A stretch of 64,000 nt of DNA from JANQMX01 sp965247175. Lineage in GTDB: Bacteria; Pseudomonadota; Alphaproteobacteria; Kiloniellales; DSM-21159. Position numbers and translations under genes: made by a program. The notes below the pieces were generated by a model. That model saw only the letters and a program-made list of their open reading frames with translations, was not told the origin of the DNA and did no database searches. This document shows, piece after piece, positions 37,401-43,807 of the stretch. Numbering within the stretch: the first letter of the stretch is position 1; each line of letters begins with the position of its first letter. Location: the NCBI GenBank assembly GCA_965247175.1, contig OZ252006.1:1550001-1614000 (forward strand), in the 5' to 3' direction.

Positions 37401-40400
37401 CGATCGCTCTCGCCGCGAAGCTCGATGGTGGCGCCGGCCGTGGCGTTCAAAATGACGAGGCTGTCCTCGCCGCTGTTGTCCGTCGCATCGGTCCGGATGG
37501 TCGTCTCGATCGCCGTATCGACCAGCGTGACGTCGTCGTCGGTGTCGGCCAGGGTGATGTCGAGCGAGGCGAAGCTCGCGAAGTCGATGCGCCCCTCGAC
37601 GCCCATGGCGAAGCCGGTGATGCTGCCAACGTCGATGAAGCCCGGGCTATCGGAAATGGTGTTGGCCCGGTCGTCGATGGTCAGCGTATCGGTGCCATCG
37701 CCAGAGAGCAGGCTCAAAGGCGCCTGAATGTTGATCAGCGCGCGCTCGGCGCCGTCCCGCGAATCGCCGACGATAACCTCGTCGTCGCCGCCGCGCAGCT
37801 CGAACTCAGTCGACGTCGCGACATCCCAAACCAGCAGGCGGTCAACGCCGGGCCCATCGCCCAGCGCGATATCCACCTGGTCCGCGCCGGTGGTTTCCAG
37901 CACCATCTGGTCGTAGAAGCCCGGCACCAGCGGGTCGAAGATGCCCGGCGTGCCGGCGCGGAGCTGATCGTTGGTCAGCAGCCAATCGGTGTCGCCGAAG
38001 TTGTTGTCGTTGGCGAAGTCGACCTGCTCGGCATTGAAGGTGATCAGGCCCGGCGCCAAGAGCGTGCCGAGCGGTGTGCCGAAAAGCGTCGCCTGAACGC
38101 TGTCGTCGCCGCCACCGGCATCGACGATCACCCGCCGGGTCAGGTCGGCGATCTCGACCTCATCGGCGCCCAGGCCGAGGCGCAACTCGACCGTCTCGAC
38201 CGCATTGTCGTAGCGCAGCGCACCCGGTGCCGATAGACCCAGGACGGCGAGAACGCCGATCTGCGCCAGCGTATCGTCGGCCGAAGCGCTTTCGTCGAAG
38301 GTCAGCTGGTCGCTGCCGGTGCCGCCGAGAATCTGCAGGTCGCCGAGGATACCGCCGAGCGAACCGTCCTTGCCGACGACCACATTGTTGTCGCCGCCGT
38401 TGAGGTCGACGGTCGTCAGGCCGGCCAAGGTCTCCAGCAGGATTGTGTCGTTGAAGGTGCTGCCCTGAATCTCCAGGTCGCCGGCGATGCTGCTGACCAC
38501 GCGGAGCGTGTTGCCGGCGGTCGCCGGCTCGAGCTCGATGCGCAGGCTCTCGATGTCGGAGAAGCTGAGACGGTCGTTGACCGGGCCAACACCGTCTTCG
38601 ACCCGCGAGATCAGCAGATCCTCCTCGAAGAGCTGCATCGAAGTGGTGCCGTCGATGACCTTGCCGTCGCTCCGAATGATAAGGCTGTCCATGCCGCCGC
38701 CGCCGATCAGCGTGGCATTGTCGAAAGCGCTGATCAGCGTGTCGTTGCCGGCGCCGCCGTCGAGGGTCACGTCGATCAGGTCAGAGACGTCGATGTTCTC
38801 GTCGATGTTATCGTCGCTGTTAGCGAGAATCTCCAACTCATCGTCGCCGCCGAGACCGCGCACCTCGAGGAAGTCCTTCTCGGGCGTGCTGTTGATGATG
38901 AAGGCACGGCTATCGCGGCCCGGGCTTTGGTCGCGCAACTGAATGATTTCCTTGGAAATCTCTCCGGTGACGTCGTCTTCCCCGTCTTCGCTGAAGGTGG
39001 TCGTATCGAAGTCGGCTATGACACCTTGCACGGTCAGGTTATCCGCCAGTTCGCTGCCGCTGAAGACAACGCGATCGGTTTCGCCGGCCGGGCTGCTCTC
39101 TTCCGGCGCGCTGAGATCGATGGCGAGAAGGCTGACGTCGGTCCCGGTCAAATCGCCGAGGGTGACTACGTCGGAGCCACCGCCGGCGGCGATCGAGATG
39201 TTCTCGATGTTGTCGATCAAGAGGCTCTGAGTCGGCCCCGAGCCGTCCGAGGTCTCGAGCAGGACCTTCAGCGCCCCGGCGTCCAAGACCTTGCTCAAGG
39301 TGATGTTGTCGCCGGCTTCTATGGCGCCGATGACACCGGACTCGTAGGCGCCCTCGGTGAGCTCGAAACTGCCGCCGACGGTTAGGCGGTCGGAATTATC
39401 ATCGCCCGCTGGGCCCGGGTCCTCCAGGAAGACGTCCGCGCCCTGCCCCGGTGCCCAAACGAAGGTGTCGCTGCCGGTGCCGCCGATATTCTCGTCGTCG
39501 CCCAGACCGCCATCGAGGCGGTCGTCGTTCGCACCGCCGTCCAGGGTGTCGTTGCCGTCGCCGCCAACCAGGTCGTCGTTGCCGATGCCGCCCTGCAGGT
39601 TGTCGTCGTTGGAGCCGCCGATCAGGCGGTCGTCGCCGTTGTCGCCGCGCAGCAAGGCAACGCCGCTGCCGGCATAGGAGAGGACATCATCGCCGCTGCC
39701 GCCGGAGAAATCGACGCTGGCCAGCACCTCGTCGTCGACCACGATCTGGTCGTTGCCGCTGCCGCCCGCCGCAACGATGTTGGTGACGCCCTCGAAGCGC
39801 TGCTGCACGCGCTCGACCCGCTCGCCATCCTCGAAGACCAGGAATTTGACCAGCAGGGTCTCTCCCCCGGCCGGGTTGTCCGGGTCGGTGAGGCCGAGCG
39901 AGGAAATAGAGAAGCCTTCATTGATCTCGTTGTCGACGCCCTGCCGTCCCGGGCCGGTGTTGACCCGCTGATCGGCCGTGTCGCCCATGAAGAGCGTCAA
40001 GGTGCCGTTGGTGTCGACCGCGCCGATGGTTGGCGGATTGAGGATGATGCCGGCAAGCACGTCCTCGTCGGGAAGCTGGAAGATGTCGAAGTCGTAGATG
40101 ACCTCGTTCACCAGCTCGAAGGTCTTGTCGACGATGACGATCTCGAAGGGGCTGAAGCCGATCGAGGCGAAGACGAAGGCTTCGAGCCCGGCGCGCAGGG
40201 CGCCCGAATAGTTGAAGATGCCGAAGGGATCGGCCCGGGTGATGAGATCGAGCTCGCCGATGCGCACCCGGCCGTCGTAGGTGAAGTCGCCCGTGGGCAC
40301 CTCGGTGAACTCGCCGTTGCGCAGCTTGTTGACGTAGTCGAACTGCTCGTCGTTCTGCGGATCGGGCAGATCGTTCAGGTCGAACAGCAGATCCGTGGCG

Positions 40401-42538
40401 AAGAAGACGCGCACGCCGGCCGAGAACTCTGCGACCACCAGATCGGGGCCGACCTTGGCGCCAGCCGAGAGCTTGGCGGTAACCGTCAGCTCCGGCTTCT
40501 CCTTAGCGGGATCGCGCGGGCTCAGGTCGAAGATCGGATCGGTCGGGTCGACGTCGCCGTCCTGCAGATCGGCCGGCGCATCCTCGGGGAAGTGATCGTC
40601 GAGGAAGAAGCCGTCGGCCAAGCGATGCTTGTTGTCCTCGATGCTCTGGTCGAGCGCCTCATCGCTGGAGAAGTCCAGGCTACGGGTCAGCGCGTTGGCG
40701 CCGAAGAGGTCATAGCCGGCATCGAAATCCAGGGTCGCGCCGAAGTCGAAGCGGAACTCGGCATTGAGGAAGGGCGCGATGATCGGAATCGTGACTTTGA
40801 AAACGTAACCGATCTCGAAGTCGATGCCGAAGTTGGCGAGCACCGGCGTGGTGTCGCCCAGCAGCATGTCGTGAACCAGGGTGGTGTCTTGCAGGAAAGG
40901 AAAGGCCAGGCTGCCGCTGACGGTCGAGAAGAAGTCGCTCGACGTCTCGGTCGTGTTCTCGACCTCGTCCTTGGCGCCGGTGTTGGGGTTCGACTCGGTG
41001 ACCTCGACCTTCTTCTTGCCGTCGGTCTCCTCGCCATCGCCATTCCCGTCGTCGTCGTCGTCCGGGTTGTCTTCCTTGCCCTCTTCGGTGAGCTGAACCT
41101 TGAAGCCGCCAAGCTCAGAGGTATCGGGGAGCCCCTCGCCGATCGGTCCTAGATCGAAGAAGAGATTGAGAAACTCCAGGGTCAGCTTGGCTTTGCCCAG
41201 GTTGTTGAGGCGCTTTTTCTTCTCCGCTTCCGGAATGTCCGGATCGATCGTCGTGGCCAGAATACCAAGGTCGATCGGCGTGACCTTGCCGAGGCCGACT
41301 ACCTGGCCGATATCGCTCAAGACCGGAATGGCTGCGGTCAGGAAGTCGACCGGCACCTTGAGCGGGTCCAGCGCGTCCTGCAGCGCCTCCACCGTCGGGT
41401 CGACGAACTCGGAGAAGAAGGTGCCGAGGTCGAGCCGCACGCTCTCGTAGTCGATGGTGATCGCATTGCCGAACTGCGTGTCTTTTGTGTTGGCGTTGAC
41501 GAAGCTCTGCTGAATGGACGCATCGGCTTCGACCGCCAAGTTGAACACGCGCTCGGAGGCCGCGACGTCGGTGAACTCGGGATACAGCGCCGCATCGATG
41601 TCGAGAGAGATATCCGCATTGCCGTCGACCACCGCATCGAGCTCGAGATCGGGAATCTCAAAGCGGGTCAGGCGCTGATCGCCACCGCCGCCCGCAACGT
41701 CGACATCCATGCTGCCGGCAAACTGGCTAGCCGCGCCGTCACTGTCTTCCTGAATGAGCGCGGTGAAAACTCCGGCGACCCCCTTGGCGTCCAGCTCGCC
41801 ATCGTCCCCACCATCGAGCACGGCCAAGATGTTGTTGAGCTGCAGCTCGTCCGAGGCCGCCGTATCGACGAAGAACAGCGAGGTTCCGAAGTCGTTCTCG
41901 AACACCCCGAAGGTGAGATCGAAGGTCCAGTCGAAGGACAGCATCACCTCGTCGGCGACGCCGAGCTTGGCGTCGATCAGCGGGTCTTCGCCCAACGCAA
42001 GGTCGAGATCGATGCGTTCGGACTCGCTGCCGCCGAGGGTCAGCGCGAAGCGGTACTCGCTATTGTCCGGCGTCGTGGTGTCGAGGATATCGCTTTGCAG
42101 AAAGGTGCCGAGCGACCCCGTCAGCGCATTCACCACATCGTCGGCAGTGGTCTGGTCGCCGGTGATGCCGCCCGTGGGGATGATGGTGAAGCTGTCGAGC
42201 GCGAGGGAGATGCGGTCTGCGATACGGCCGGCTTGCTTCTCCGCCAGCTGCGTTCCGATCAAGGGGATCGGCGCAGAGAAGACATCGTTATCGAGCTGCC
42301 GTTGAACTTCGTCGAAGTACTCGTTGAGCCCACCGTCATCCAGGACCGCCAGATCGGCTGCCAACAGCAGCCGCGGCTCGAGAGACTCCATCAGAACCTT
42401 GCGGCGCCCCTGCGCGCCTCGCTTGGTCTTGCGGAGTGTCTGGCGCTGCTTTCTCCCTTCCGCAGTGCCGCCGCCGGTGCCTGGTTGGAATCTCTCGCCA
42501 ACGACCGAGGCGCGATGCCACGAAAAGGGAAATGCCAT
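28448..42538 (-). CDS. Giant LEPR-XLL surface/secreted protein with RTX, PKD and dockerin modules
   Basis: A 4696-residue predicted exoprotein. The N-terminus has ~50 basic residues, then LEPRLLLAAD (53-62), the LEPR-XLL sorting motif. Approximate order: acidic beta-rich region; RTX repeats (~925-1035); many beta modules to ~2200; a glycine-rich tract (~2210-2495); a PA14-like domain (~2550-2670); a beta-propeller (AVSPDGQTLYGI-like blades, ~2885-3220); PKD units with seven DWGDG motifs (~3400-4450); a dockerin-like pair of EF-hand loops (~4306-4366); C-terminal RTX repeats (~4520-4615). No cleavable Sec signal of normal shape is seen. ATG at 42538 with a G-rich site upstream; TTG at 42547 is an alternative. 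It is the first gene of the export series. Confidence 0.95.
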   Translation of the reverse strand: MAFPFSWHRASVVGERFQPGTGGGTAEGRKQRQTLRKTKRGAQGRRKVLMESLEPRLLLAADLAVLDDGGLNEYFDEVQRQLDNDVFSAPIPLIGTQLAEKQAGRIADRISLALDSFTIIPTGGITGDQTTADDVVNALTGSLGTFLQSDILDTTTPDNSEYRFALTLGGSESERIDLDLALGEDPLIDAKLGVADEVMLSFDWTFDLTFGVFENDFGTSLFFVDTAASDELQLNNILAVLDGGDDGELDAKGVAGVFTALIQEDSDGAASQFAGSMDVDVAGGGGDQRLTRFEIPDLELDAVVDGNADISLDIDAALYPEFTDVAASERVFNLAVEADASIQQSFVNANTKDTQFGNAITIDYESVRLDLGTFFSEFVDPTVEALQDALDPLKVPVDFLTAAIPVLSDIGQVVGLGKVTPIDLGILATTIDPDIPEAEKKKRLNNLGKAKLTLEFLNLFFDLGPIGEGLPDTSELGGFKVQLTEEGKEDNPDDDDDGNGDGEETDGKKKVEVTESNPNTGAKDEVENTTETSSDFFSTVSGSLAFPFLQDTTLVHDMLLGDTTPVLANFGIDFEIGYVFKVTIPIIAPFLNAEFRFDFGATLDFDAGYDLFGANALTRSLDFSSDEALDQSIEDNKHRLADGFFLDDHFPEDAPADLQDGDVDPTDPIFDLSPRDPAKEKPELTVTAKLSAGAKVGPDLVVAEFSAGVRVFFATDLLFDLNDLPDPQNDEQFDYVNKLRNGEFTEVPTGDFTYDGRVRIGELDLITRADPFGIFNYSGALRAGLEAFVFASIGFSPFEIVIVDKTFELVNEVIYDFDIFQLPDEDVLAGIILNPPTIGAVDTNGTLTLFMGDTADQRVNTGPGRQGVDNEINEGFSISSLGLTDPDNPAGGETLLVKFLVFEDGERVERVQQRFEGVTNIVAAGGSGNDQIVVDDEVLASVDFSGGSGDDVLSYAGSGVALLRGDNGDDRLIGGSNDDNLQGGIGNDDLVGGDGNDTLDGGANDDRLDGGLGDDENIGGTGSDTFVWAPGQGADVFLEDPGPAGDDNSDRLTVGGSFELTEGAYESGVIGAIEAGDNITLSKVLDAGALKVLLETSDGSGPTQSLLIDNIENISIAAGGGSDVVTLGDLTGTDVSLLAIDLSAPEESSPAGETDRVVFSGSELADNLTVQGVIADFDTTTFSEDGEDDVTGEISKEIIQLRDQSPGRDSRAFIINSTPEKDFLEVRGLGGDDELEILANSDDNIDENIDVSDLIDVTLDGGAGNDTLISAFDNATLIGGGGMDSLIIRSDGKVIDGTTSMQLFEEDLLISRVEDGVGPVNDRLSFSDIESLRIELEPATAGNTLRVVSSIAGDLEIQGSTFNDTILLETLAGLTTVDLNGGDNNVVVGKDGSLGGILGDLQILGGTGSDQLTFDESASADDTLAQIGVLAVLGLSAPGALRYDNAVETVELRLGLGADEVEIADLTRRVIVDAGGGDDSVQATLFGTPLGTLLAPGLITFNAEQVDFANDNNFGDTDWLLTNDQLRAGTPGIFDPLVPGFYDQMVLETTGADQVDIALGDGPGVDRLLVWDVATSTEFELRGGDDEVIVGDSRDGAERALINIQAPLSLLSGDGTDTLTIDDRANTISDSPGFIDVGSITGFAMGVEGRIDFASFASLDITLADTDDDVTLVDTAIETTIRTDATDNSGEDSLVILNATAGATIELRGESDRVTVLGGSGLNIDGGNISGADTIVFDISDVTTPTSGAELGQSNGSGLLTNLGPIGDVTFDGFEEAQIELGQNSDAISVNNSLNDLTVKIDGAAGDDTVTIHEIGGATQITGESGLDRVVVEIPGDPSAPQHANLFENLRVDVESLVVDNEDNASGVDWLVSSGVLSGNGVDLLFTDGAEEIRILGGSADDSLDFEELARPVDATIDGQSVVLQLGDVVLQSSGFGTFANFSNVVDFDALVDGASDQYTEDGFTLATSGTAILRDDSLSAAAKVQSADDVFTLTEENDGAFALYSISLAALTPGDKEVTFTGTTLVGDTVTRSFTVEGESGFAVFDLPSNFTSLRDVSWSAVNVSDGSAASDEILVDNIIGASLVPVGTPAATPGDFPTYILSGTVTFNTSNSRLWGGSIGIDLDGDLIADDFISAFSSNAFAASKGMFASGIGNGITQFRFAGDVLINDNATVRATGSNALSLFAGNNAYIDPGARFDVSANGRVAGSGGGNGGFSGSGGEGGFGLGGGGSTQNEVGQEGTFLGEGQAGSDGFEGSNGEAGDPGTPGTGGTGGVNGGIGGSGGAGGSGGTAGIGGGEGEGGEGGGEGGGGGGTGGAGGGGDAGRAGLPGQNNGSGSLISGGGGGGGGGHGGGGGEGGGGGSGGSGGGGDTGAGGRGGGGGAGGSGGNGGDAGEGGTGGGGGGAIEVSAQGRLVVESTASFFARGGDGRAPVAGDGGSGGGAFQEGGSNTESGMGQDGGGINADGGAGGDGGRGGAGGSGGYGGAGAGGAGGTVKLSGSVVDAEGISVDTSGGEGAADPRVSIFGNSLSTFYWDINGNFLGSTNSTSVFEGNGSGNFFGLTPSDNFLVSWLGNIEVTGNQDVTVNFQLGSDDGSRLRIGGTSLSTPILIDNWRDQGFNVQTGSFTFSPGLTPFRVDFYERGGFAGISLTYSIFGGPQQLLTVSPGAEDGRFIFESNVAGGRPEPGNVTAQSSLTFEGPTEINPFIEGAATETPLIADLAGGAEGYGLLQDIGDFDSFLDDISSQLVGLETLDNAPSDALAAVVRLDVGPTGYADDYSNHDMLLFINLSDQALDDPELGIVGNPASGFSTDLLTGGFMTDALFGGSGSPQALDALGVGQIWATLIPDSNPGGLATDFINASVNGTILGAEGEGLRDGESFFITAPRPVVSNAAELSGLQGVAVSPDGQTLYGINTAERALVVANAGDLGQRQFFQDGIDGVDGLDGASAVIVSADGESVYVTGSDDGEIAQFDRDPTTGDLTFVGTFTAAGGLDVYDTVATSGDGNTVVIGGDDGVVVLDRAADGSLSQADARNIGDVTDVAVSDDGGDLYAIDSTAGTLIGADATDLSQPLQTIDLAALGVGGASAVTISADGAFVYAVGEAGGLAVFTRDATGTLTFLQDLQEDVEGIRGLAGANDVAASSDNGFVYVTGGSGDSLAVFERNATTGELQFAQVLRGREGLESPSGLATGADGSVYVSSNDGLGLTNGGVAAFSRLASTGETPPLVVEHQGIEELSLRFGGGDDVISQINAASVNELTIDAGNGFNTVDLLNLGPSTSVHTAAGDDEVSVRSDTPGALTLNIETGAGEDTVVVRELVSGNAFTIDLGENDDTIQIAGEALPASASIALDGGSENDILLFSAGGLPIAPAVPVTPNGTIKVNGAAFGTVTYQSIEAIPGFEPSASDAGGPYQINEGDGLQLNGTATPATNTTIVSTRWDLNGDGDFSDVETVAPLLSWADLVALGIDDDGLFEISLEVTDSVANVAINTGLLTILNALPEITTGGATAAVVGTPYVLTFSATDPGDDTITRWEVDWGDGSPREVFASDATSASHVYLTTGSFTPIVVATDEDGTGSFAGDPAATPYTEAGPTVTVTPPTPSITTVGTDTALQISEGEGVTLQAVVAGTPTSITWDLDGDGAFGDEASFGTVNGAEITLTAAELESLGLDDGTADYSIGVQVAFGSGAGGLGVDTAVSTAALTVLNAAPSAQLGNSTELPAGPVNEGESATVTISNQSDPSASDEAAGFTYSYDFDNDGVFEIENTTDASVVVPGAFLNDAGTQTVRAVITDKDGGSTELFTGVRVAEVAPTLNVVGADTAIEGQDYDLDLSATDPGDDSIASWTVDWGDGSGVTVLDSVADLTHVFADSGEFTVTITAQDEDGLYVVEKTVTVANVAPTITISGPATIEEGEGYILDLSASDPGDDVIASWTIDWGDGSDSVVVPGSSDSVSHIYADDSAGGTFGITVTATDEDGSYVETTQVTVENVAPVTALSGIGTPTAQLAGPEPTNGAVAVNEGSNFILQIAAPSDPGDDTVTQYSIDWGDGSPLEIVAAPEADENGFIPTLDVVHIYDDGDVTRTITVTLTDEDGSFVNDTTLDADVRNVAPSLEVTGNASVDEGQVYSLTLGDPTDPGDDTVQEFIVDWGDGSPVETFTASGVVTHVYGNDSGGSDVTISIDLVDEDGLFEEVTTKIVTVNVVPASLEISGAPTAVEGTPYTLNLGDLVDPGSDSGVIPVLEYIVDWGDGAVESFTAAGPVTHSFADGLFNNLISVDVVTAEGTIENAASLAVQIANAAPEITSLSISEAPLPDLNGDNIIDVFDISIVASSFGADPASDPRAAAADLNGDGMIDMTDINIVLGAFGQSVPPPPPADGSPTTFASGGTAIIEGSFSDLGVADSHEVLIDWGDGTTTVASVTQGNGEGSFSGRHTYNGAGVYKVTVTAADNDGADSEAVETVAFVTGTAVRDGVLQIVGTGADDSIMITRNLSDPTRDQVDIAANFLGSGGGSQTIDVTGLTGAVVYAGGGNDSVSVADGIALPFLVMGGEGNDTLSSQAASSVILGGAGNDELEGGDGSDILIGGAGEDGLSGGAGNDLLVGGEGNDALDGGADDDVAFYNGEAADYSVTPGPGGTTVTSVDPLLDGDDTLVDVEDIIFEDGDDDISPVTNPWAEDVIARLKGPAKDISARDATWLLFD
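28690..28970 (-). repeat. C-terminal RTX calcium-binding repeats of the giant protein
   Basis: About eight nonapeptide repeats of the GGxGxDxLx type (MGGEGNDTLSS, LGGAGNDELEGGDGSDIL, SGGAGNDLLVGGEGND) close to the C-terminus. Such arrays fold as Ca2+-bound beta-rolls outside the cell and usually accompany type I secretion, yet no ABC exporter gene is nearby. Confidence 0.92.
29440..29620 (-). other. Dockerin-like module within the giant protein
   Basis: Two EF-hand-type calcium loops about 30 residues apart: DLNGDNIIDVFDISIVASSF and DLNGDGMIDMTDINIVLGAF. Spacing, the repeated DxNxDxxIDxxDI pattern and the hydrophobic helix after each loop match type I dockerins, which bind cohesin domains. 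A cohesin-like protein is encoded divergently at 43172. Confidence 0.85.
32880..33880 (-). other. Beta-propeller region of the giant protein
   Basis: About seven repeats of the pattern SADGxxVYVTG / SPDGQTLYGI / FDRDPTTGDLTFVGTF, resembling lactonase or YVTN-type beta-propeller blades. This is an unusual insertion in a PKD/RTX adhesin and may bind a ligand. Confidence 0.75.
34520..34890 (-). other. PA14-like domain of the giant protein
   Basis: The segment with FLVSWLGNIEVTGNQDVTVN, LGSDDGSRLRIGG, DNWRDQGF and the following FRVDFYERGGFAGISLTY matches the PA14 fold pattern (SDDGSRLxIDG, WxDxG, YYERGG). PA14 domains often bind glycans, so a carbohydrate-adhesion role is inferred. Confidence 0.75.
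35055..35915 (-). repeat. Glycine-rich low-complexity tract of the giant protein
   Basis: About 285 residues dominated by GGxGG, GGGG and GxGGAGG runs, encoded by near-continuous GGC/GGT/GCC codons (CCGCCACCGCC-like on the plus strand), briefly interrupted near 35270-35330 by a beta-strand segment. It resembles PE-PGRS or collagen-like filament segments. The plus strand shows a long proline-rich open frame here, which is an artefact of this composition. Confidence 0.9.
39440..39760 (-). repeat. Internal RTX repeats of the giant protein
   Basis: A compact array of GGxGNDxLxGGxGDD units (SGGSGDDVLSYAGSG, QGGIGNDDLVGGDGND, DGGLGDDENIGGTGSD). It is a second predicted Ca2+ beta-roll, roughly a fifth of the way along the chain. 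Confidence 0.9.
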
Positions 42539-43171
42539 GGTGATCAACCCCCCGCTAGGCTGCGGCCCGCCGTTGCTCGGCTAGGCTTCACAGCCGTTTT
42601 GGAACGATCCATGCGGACCGCGACCGAACTAGAGTGCGAGGATTTGCGTCTGACTTTTCCTCGACATTGTTGTGATTTGTTACCTTTAACCATGATGGCC
42701 GCGTGCTTGAGCGTTGCCAAGCGAAATCTCCCTCGAAGGCAGAAACGGCCTTTATAGGGACACGCGAGAGACATTCGAAAACACAAGAATTACACAATAA
42801 GCGGTGTATTTGCGCGCCAATTCTTCGGGGCATCGACCATCCGCAATAAAAAGAGCGAAAACTTAACTTGCGGCGTAACCCTTAATTCTACTCGATAATT
42901 TATTGCTTTGAGGGACGTGTCCCGGAAGCGACTCAAAGCCGCAAGTCGGTCCAGCGGAATTTGATGTGGGGCAGTGTTAACCTTTGCGCGCCTGCTGCAG
43001 CGCAAGACAAACCTTCCTGCGAGTGGAGGATCTACCAAACAACCTTAGACATTCGTCTAAGTGGAAACGCACGTGATTGTCGAAGAATTTCTGGTGGTTG
43101 CCCAGAACTCATGCTTTACTGTGCCAAGTGAGATGGGGATGTTAACAATTGAAAGCTGGGGACACATCAGC
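42539..43171. promoter_or_regulatory. Long divergent intergenic region between giant and cohesin-like genes
   Basis: About 630 bases without a convincing gene, AT-rich especially at 42780-42910. It must hold the promoters of the giant-protein operon (left) and the cohesin-like gene (right). A perfect 7-base inverted repeat CTTAGAC-ATTC-GTCTAAG lies at 43044-43061, 110 bases before the cohesin-like start, and could be an operator. Small open frames here have no coding look. Confidence 0.5.
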
Positions 43172-43807
43172 ATGAGTCATCGTTTTAGGGTCGCGACCAT
43201 CGTGGCGACCGCGTTGTTCGCGGCGCTGAGCTGGAGCCAAAGCAGCGTCGCCGCGCCGATGGTTTCCGTGGACATGGACCCCACGACGGCCGGCATTCAG
43301 TCGTCCTTGACGGTGCAGCAGGGCAGCTCCTTTTCCATCGACATCTTCATATCCGGTGTCGAGCCCACGGCTTCCCTAAACGGCTTCCAGTTGATGCTGA
43401 CCGACAGCTTGGGTCTTGCCACCGCACAAAGCAGGACTCTGGGAGACTTCCTTCCCGCGCCGCCGTTGGCGCTTCTGCCGCCTATCGAACTCCCCTTCTC
43501 CCCTGGCTCGGATGTCCTGATCGGTGGAACCTCGATCGGGTTTGTCGGGGGCATTGGCAGCGGCGTTCTGGCGACCGTCGACTTCATTGCGAACGCGGCC
43601 GGCACAACAAGCCTAGCCCTGTCCAACGTGCTGCTTACCTCAACACTCGGCACGCCGATCCTCGGAGTGACAACCGCCGACGGCTCGCTGACCATCGAAA
43701 GCGGGCCGAGCCAGCTCTCCGCGCCGCCAGCGCTGGCCCTGCTGCTGCTCGGCGGTCTCGCCACTTGGGCGGCCGCACGCCGGCGTACTAAGAGCTGCCT
43801 CAGCTAA
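43172..43807 (+). CDS. Cohesin-like surface protein with PEP-CTERM-like anchor
   Basis: A 211-residue exported protein. Signal peptide MSHRFRVATIVATALFAALS..SVAA; then a cohesin-like beta-sandwich starting VSVDMDPTTAGIQSSLTVQQ and continuing with GSSFSIDIFISGVEP and LNGFQLMLTDS, the layout of single-domain PEP-CTERM-type cohesins. The C-terminus has SAPPALALLLLGGLATWAAA followed by RRR, a sorting-signal-like helix with a basic end but without the classic PEP triplet. ATG at 43172 chosen for the signal peptide; the frame is open further upstream. It is divergent from a dockerin-bearing giant protein, so docking between the two is proposed. Confidence 0.8.
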   Translation: MSHRFRVATIVATALFAALSWSQSSVAAPMVSVDMDPTTAGIQSSLTVQQGSSFSIDIFISGVEPTASLNGFQLMLTDSLGLATAQSRTLGDFLPAPPLALLPPIELPFSPGSDVLIGGTSIGFVGGIGSGVLATVDFIANAAGTTSLALSNVLLTSTLGTPILGVTTADGSLTIESGPSQLSAPPALALLLLGGLATWAAARRRTKSCLS

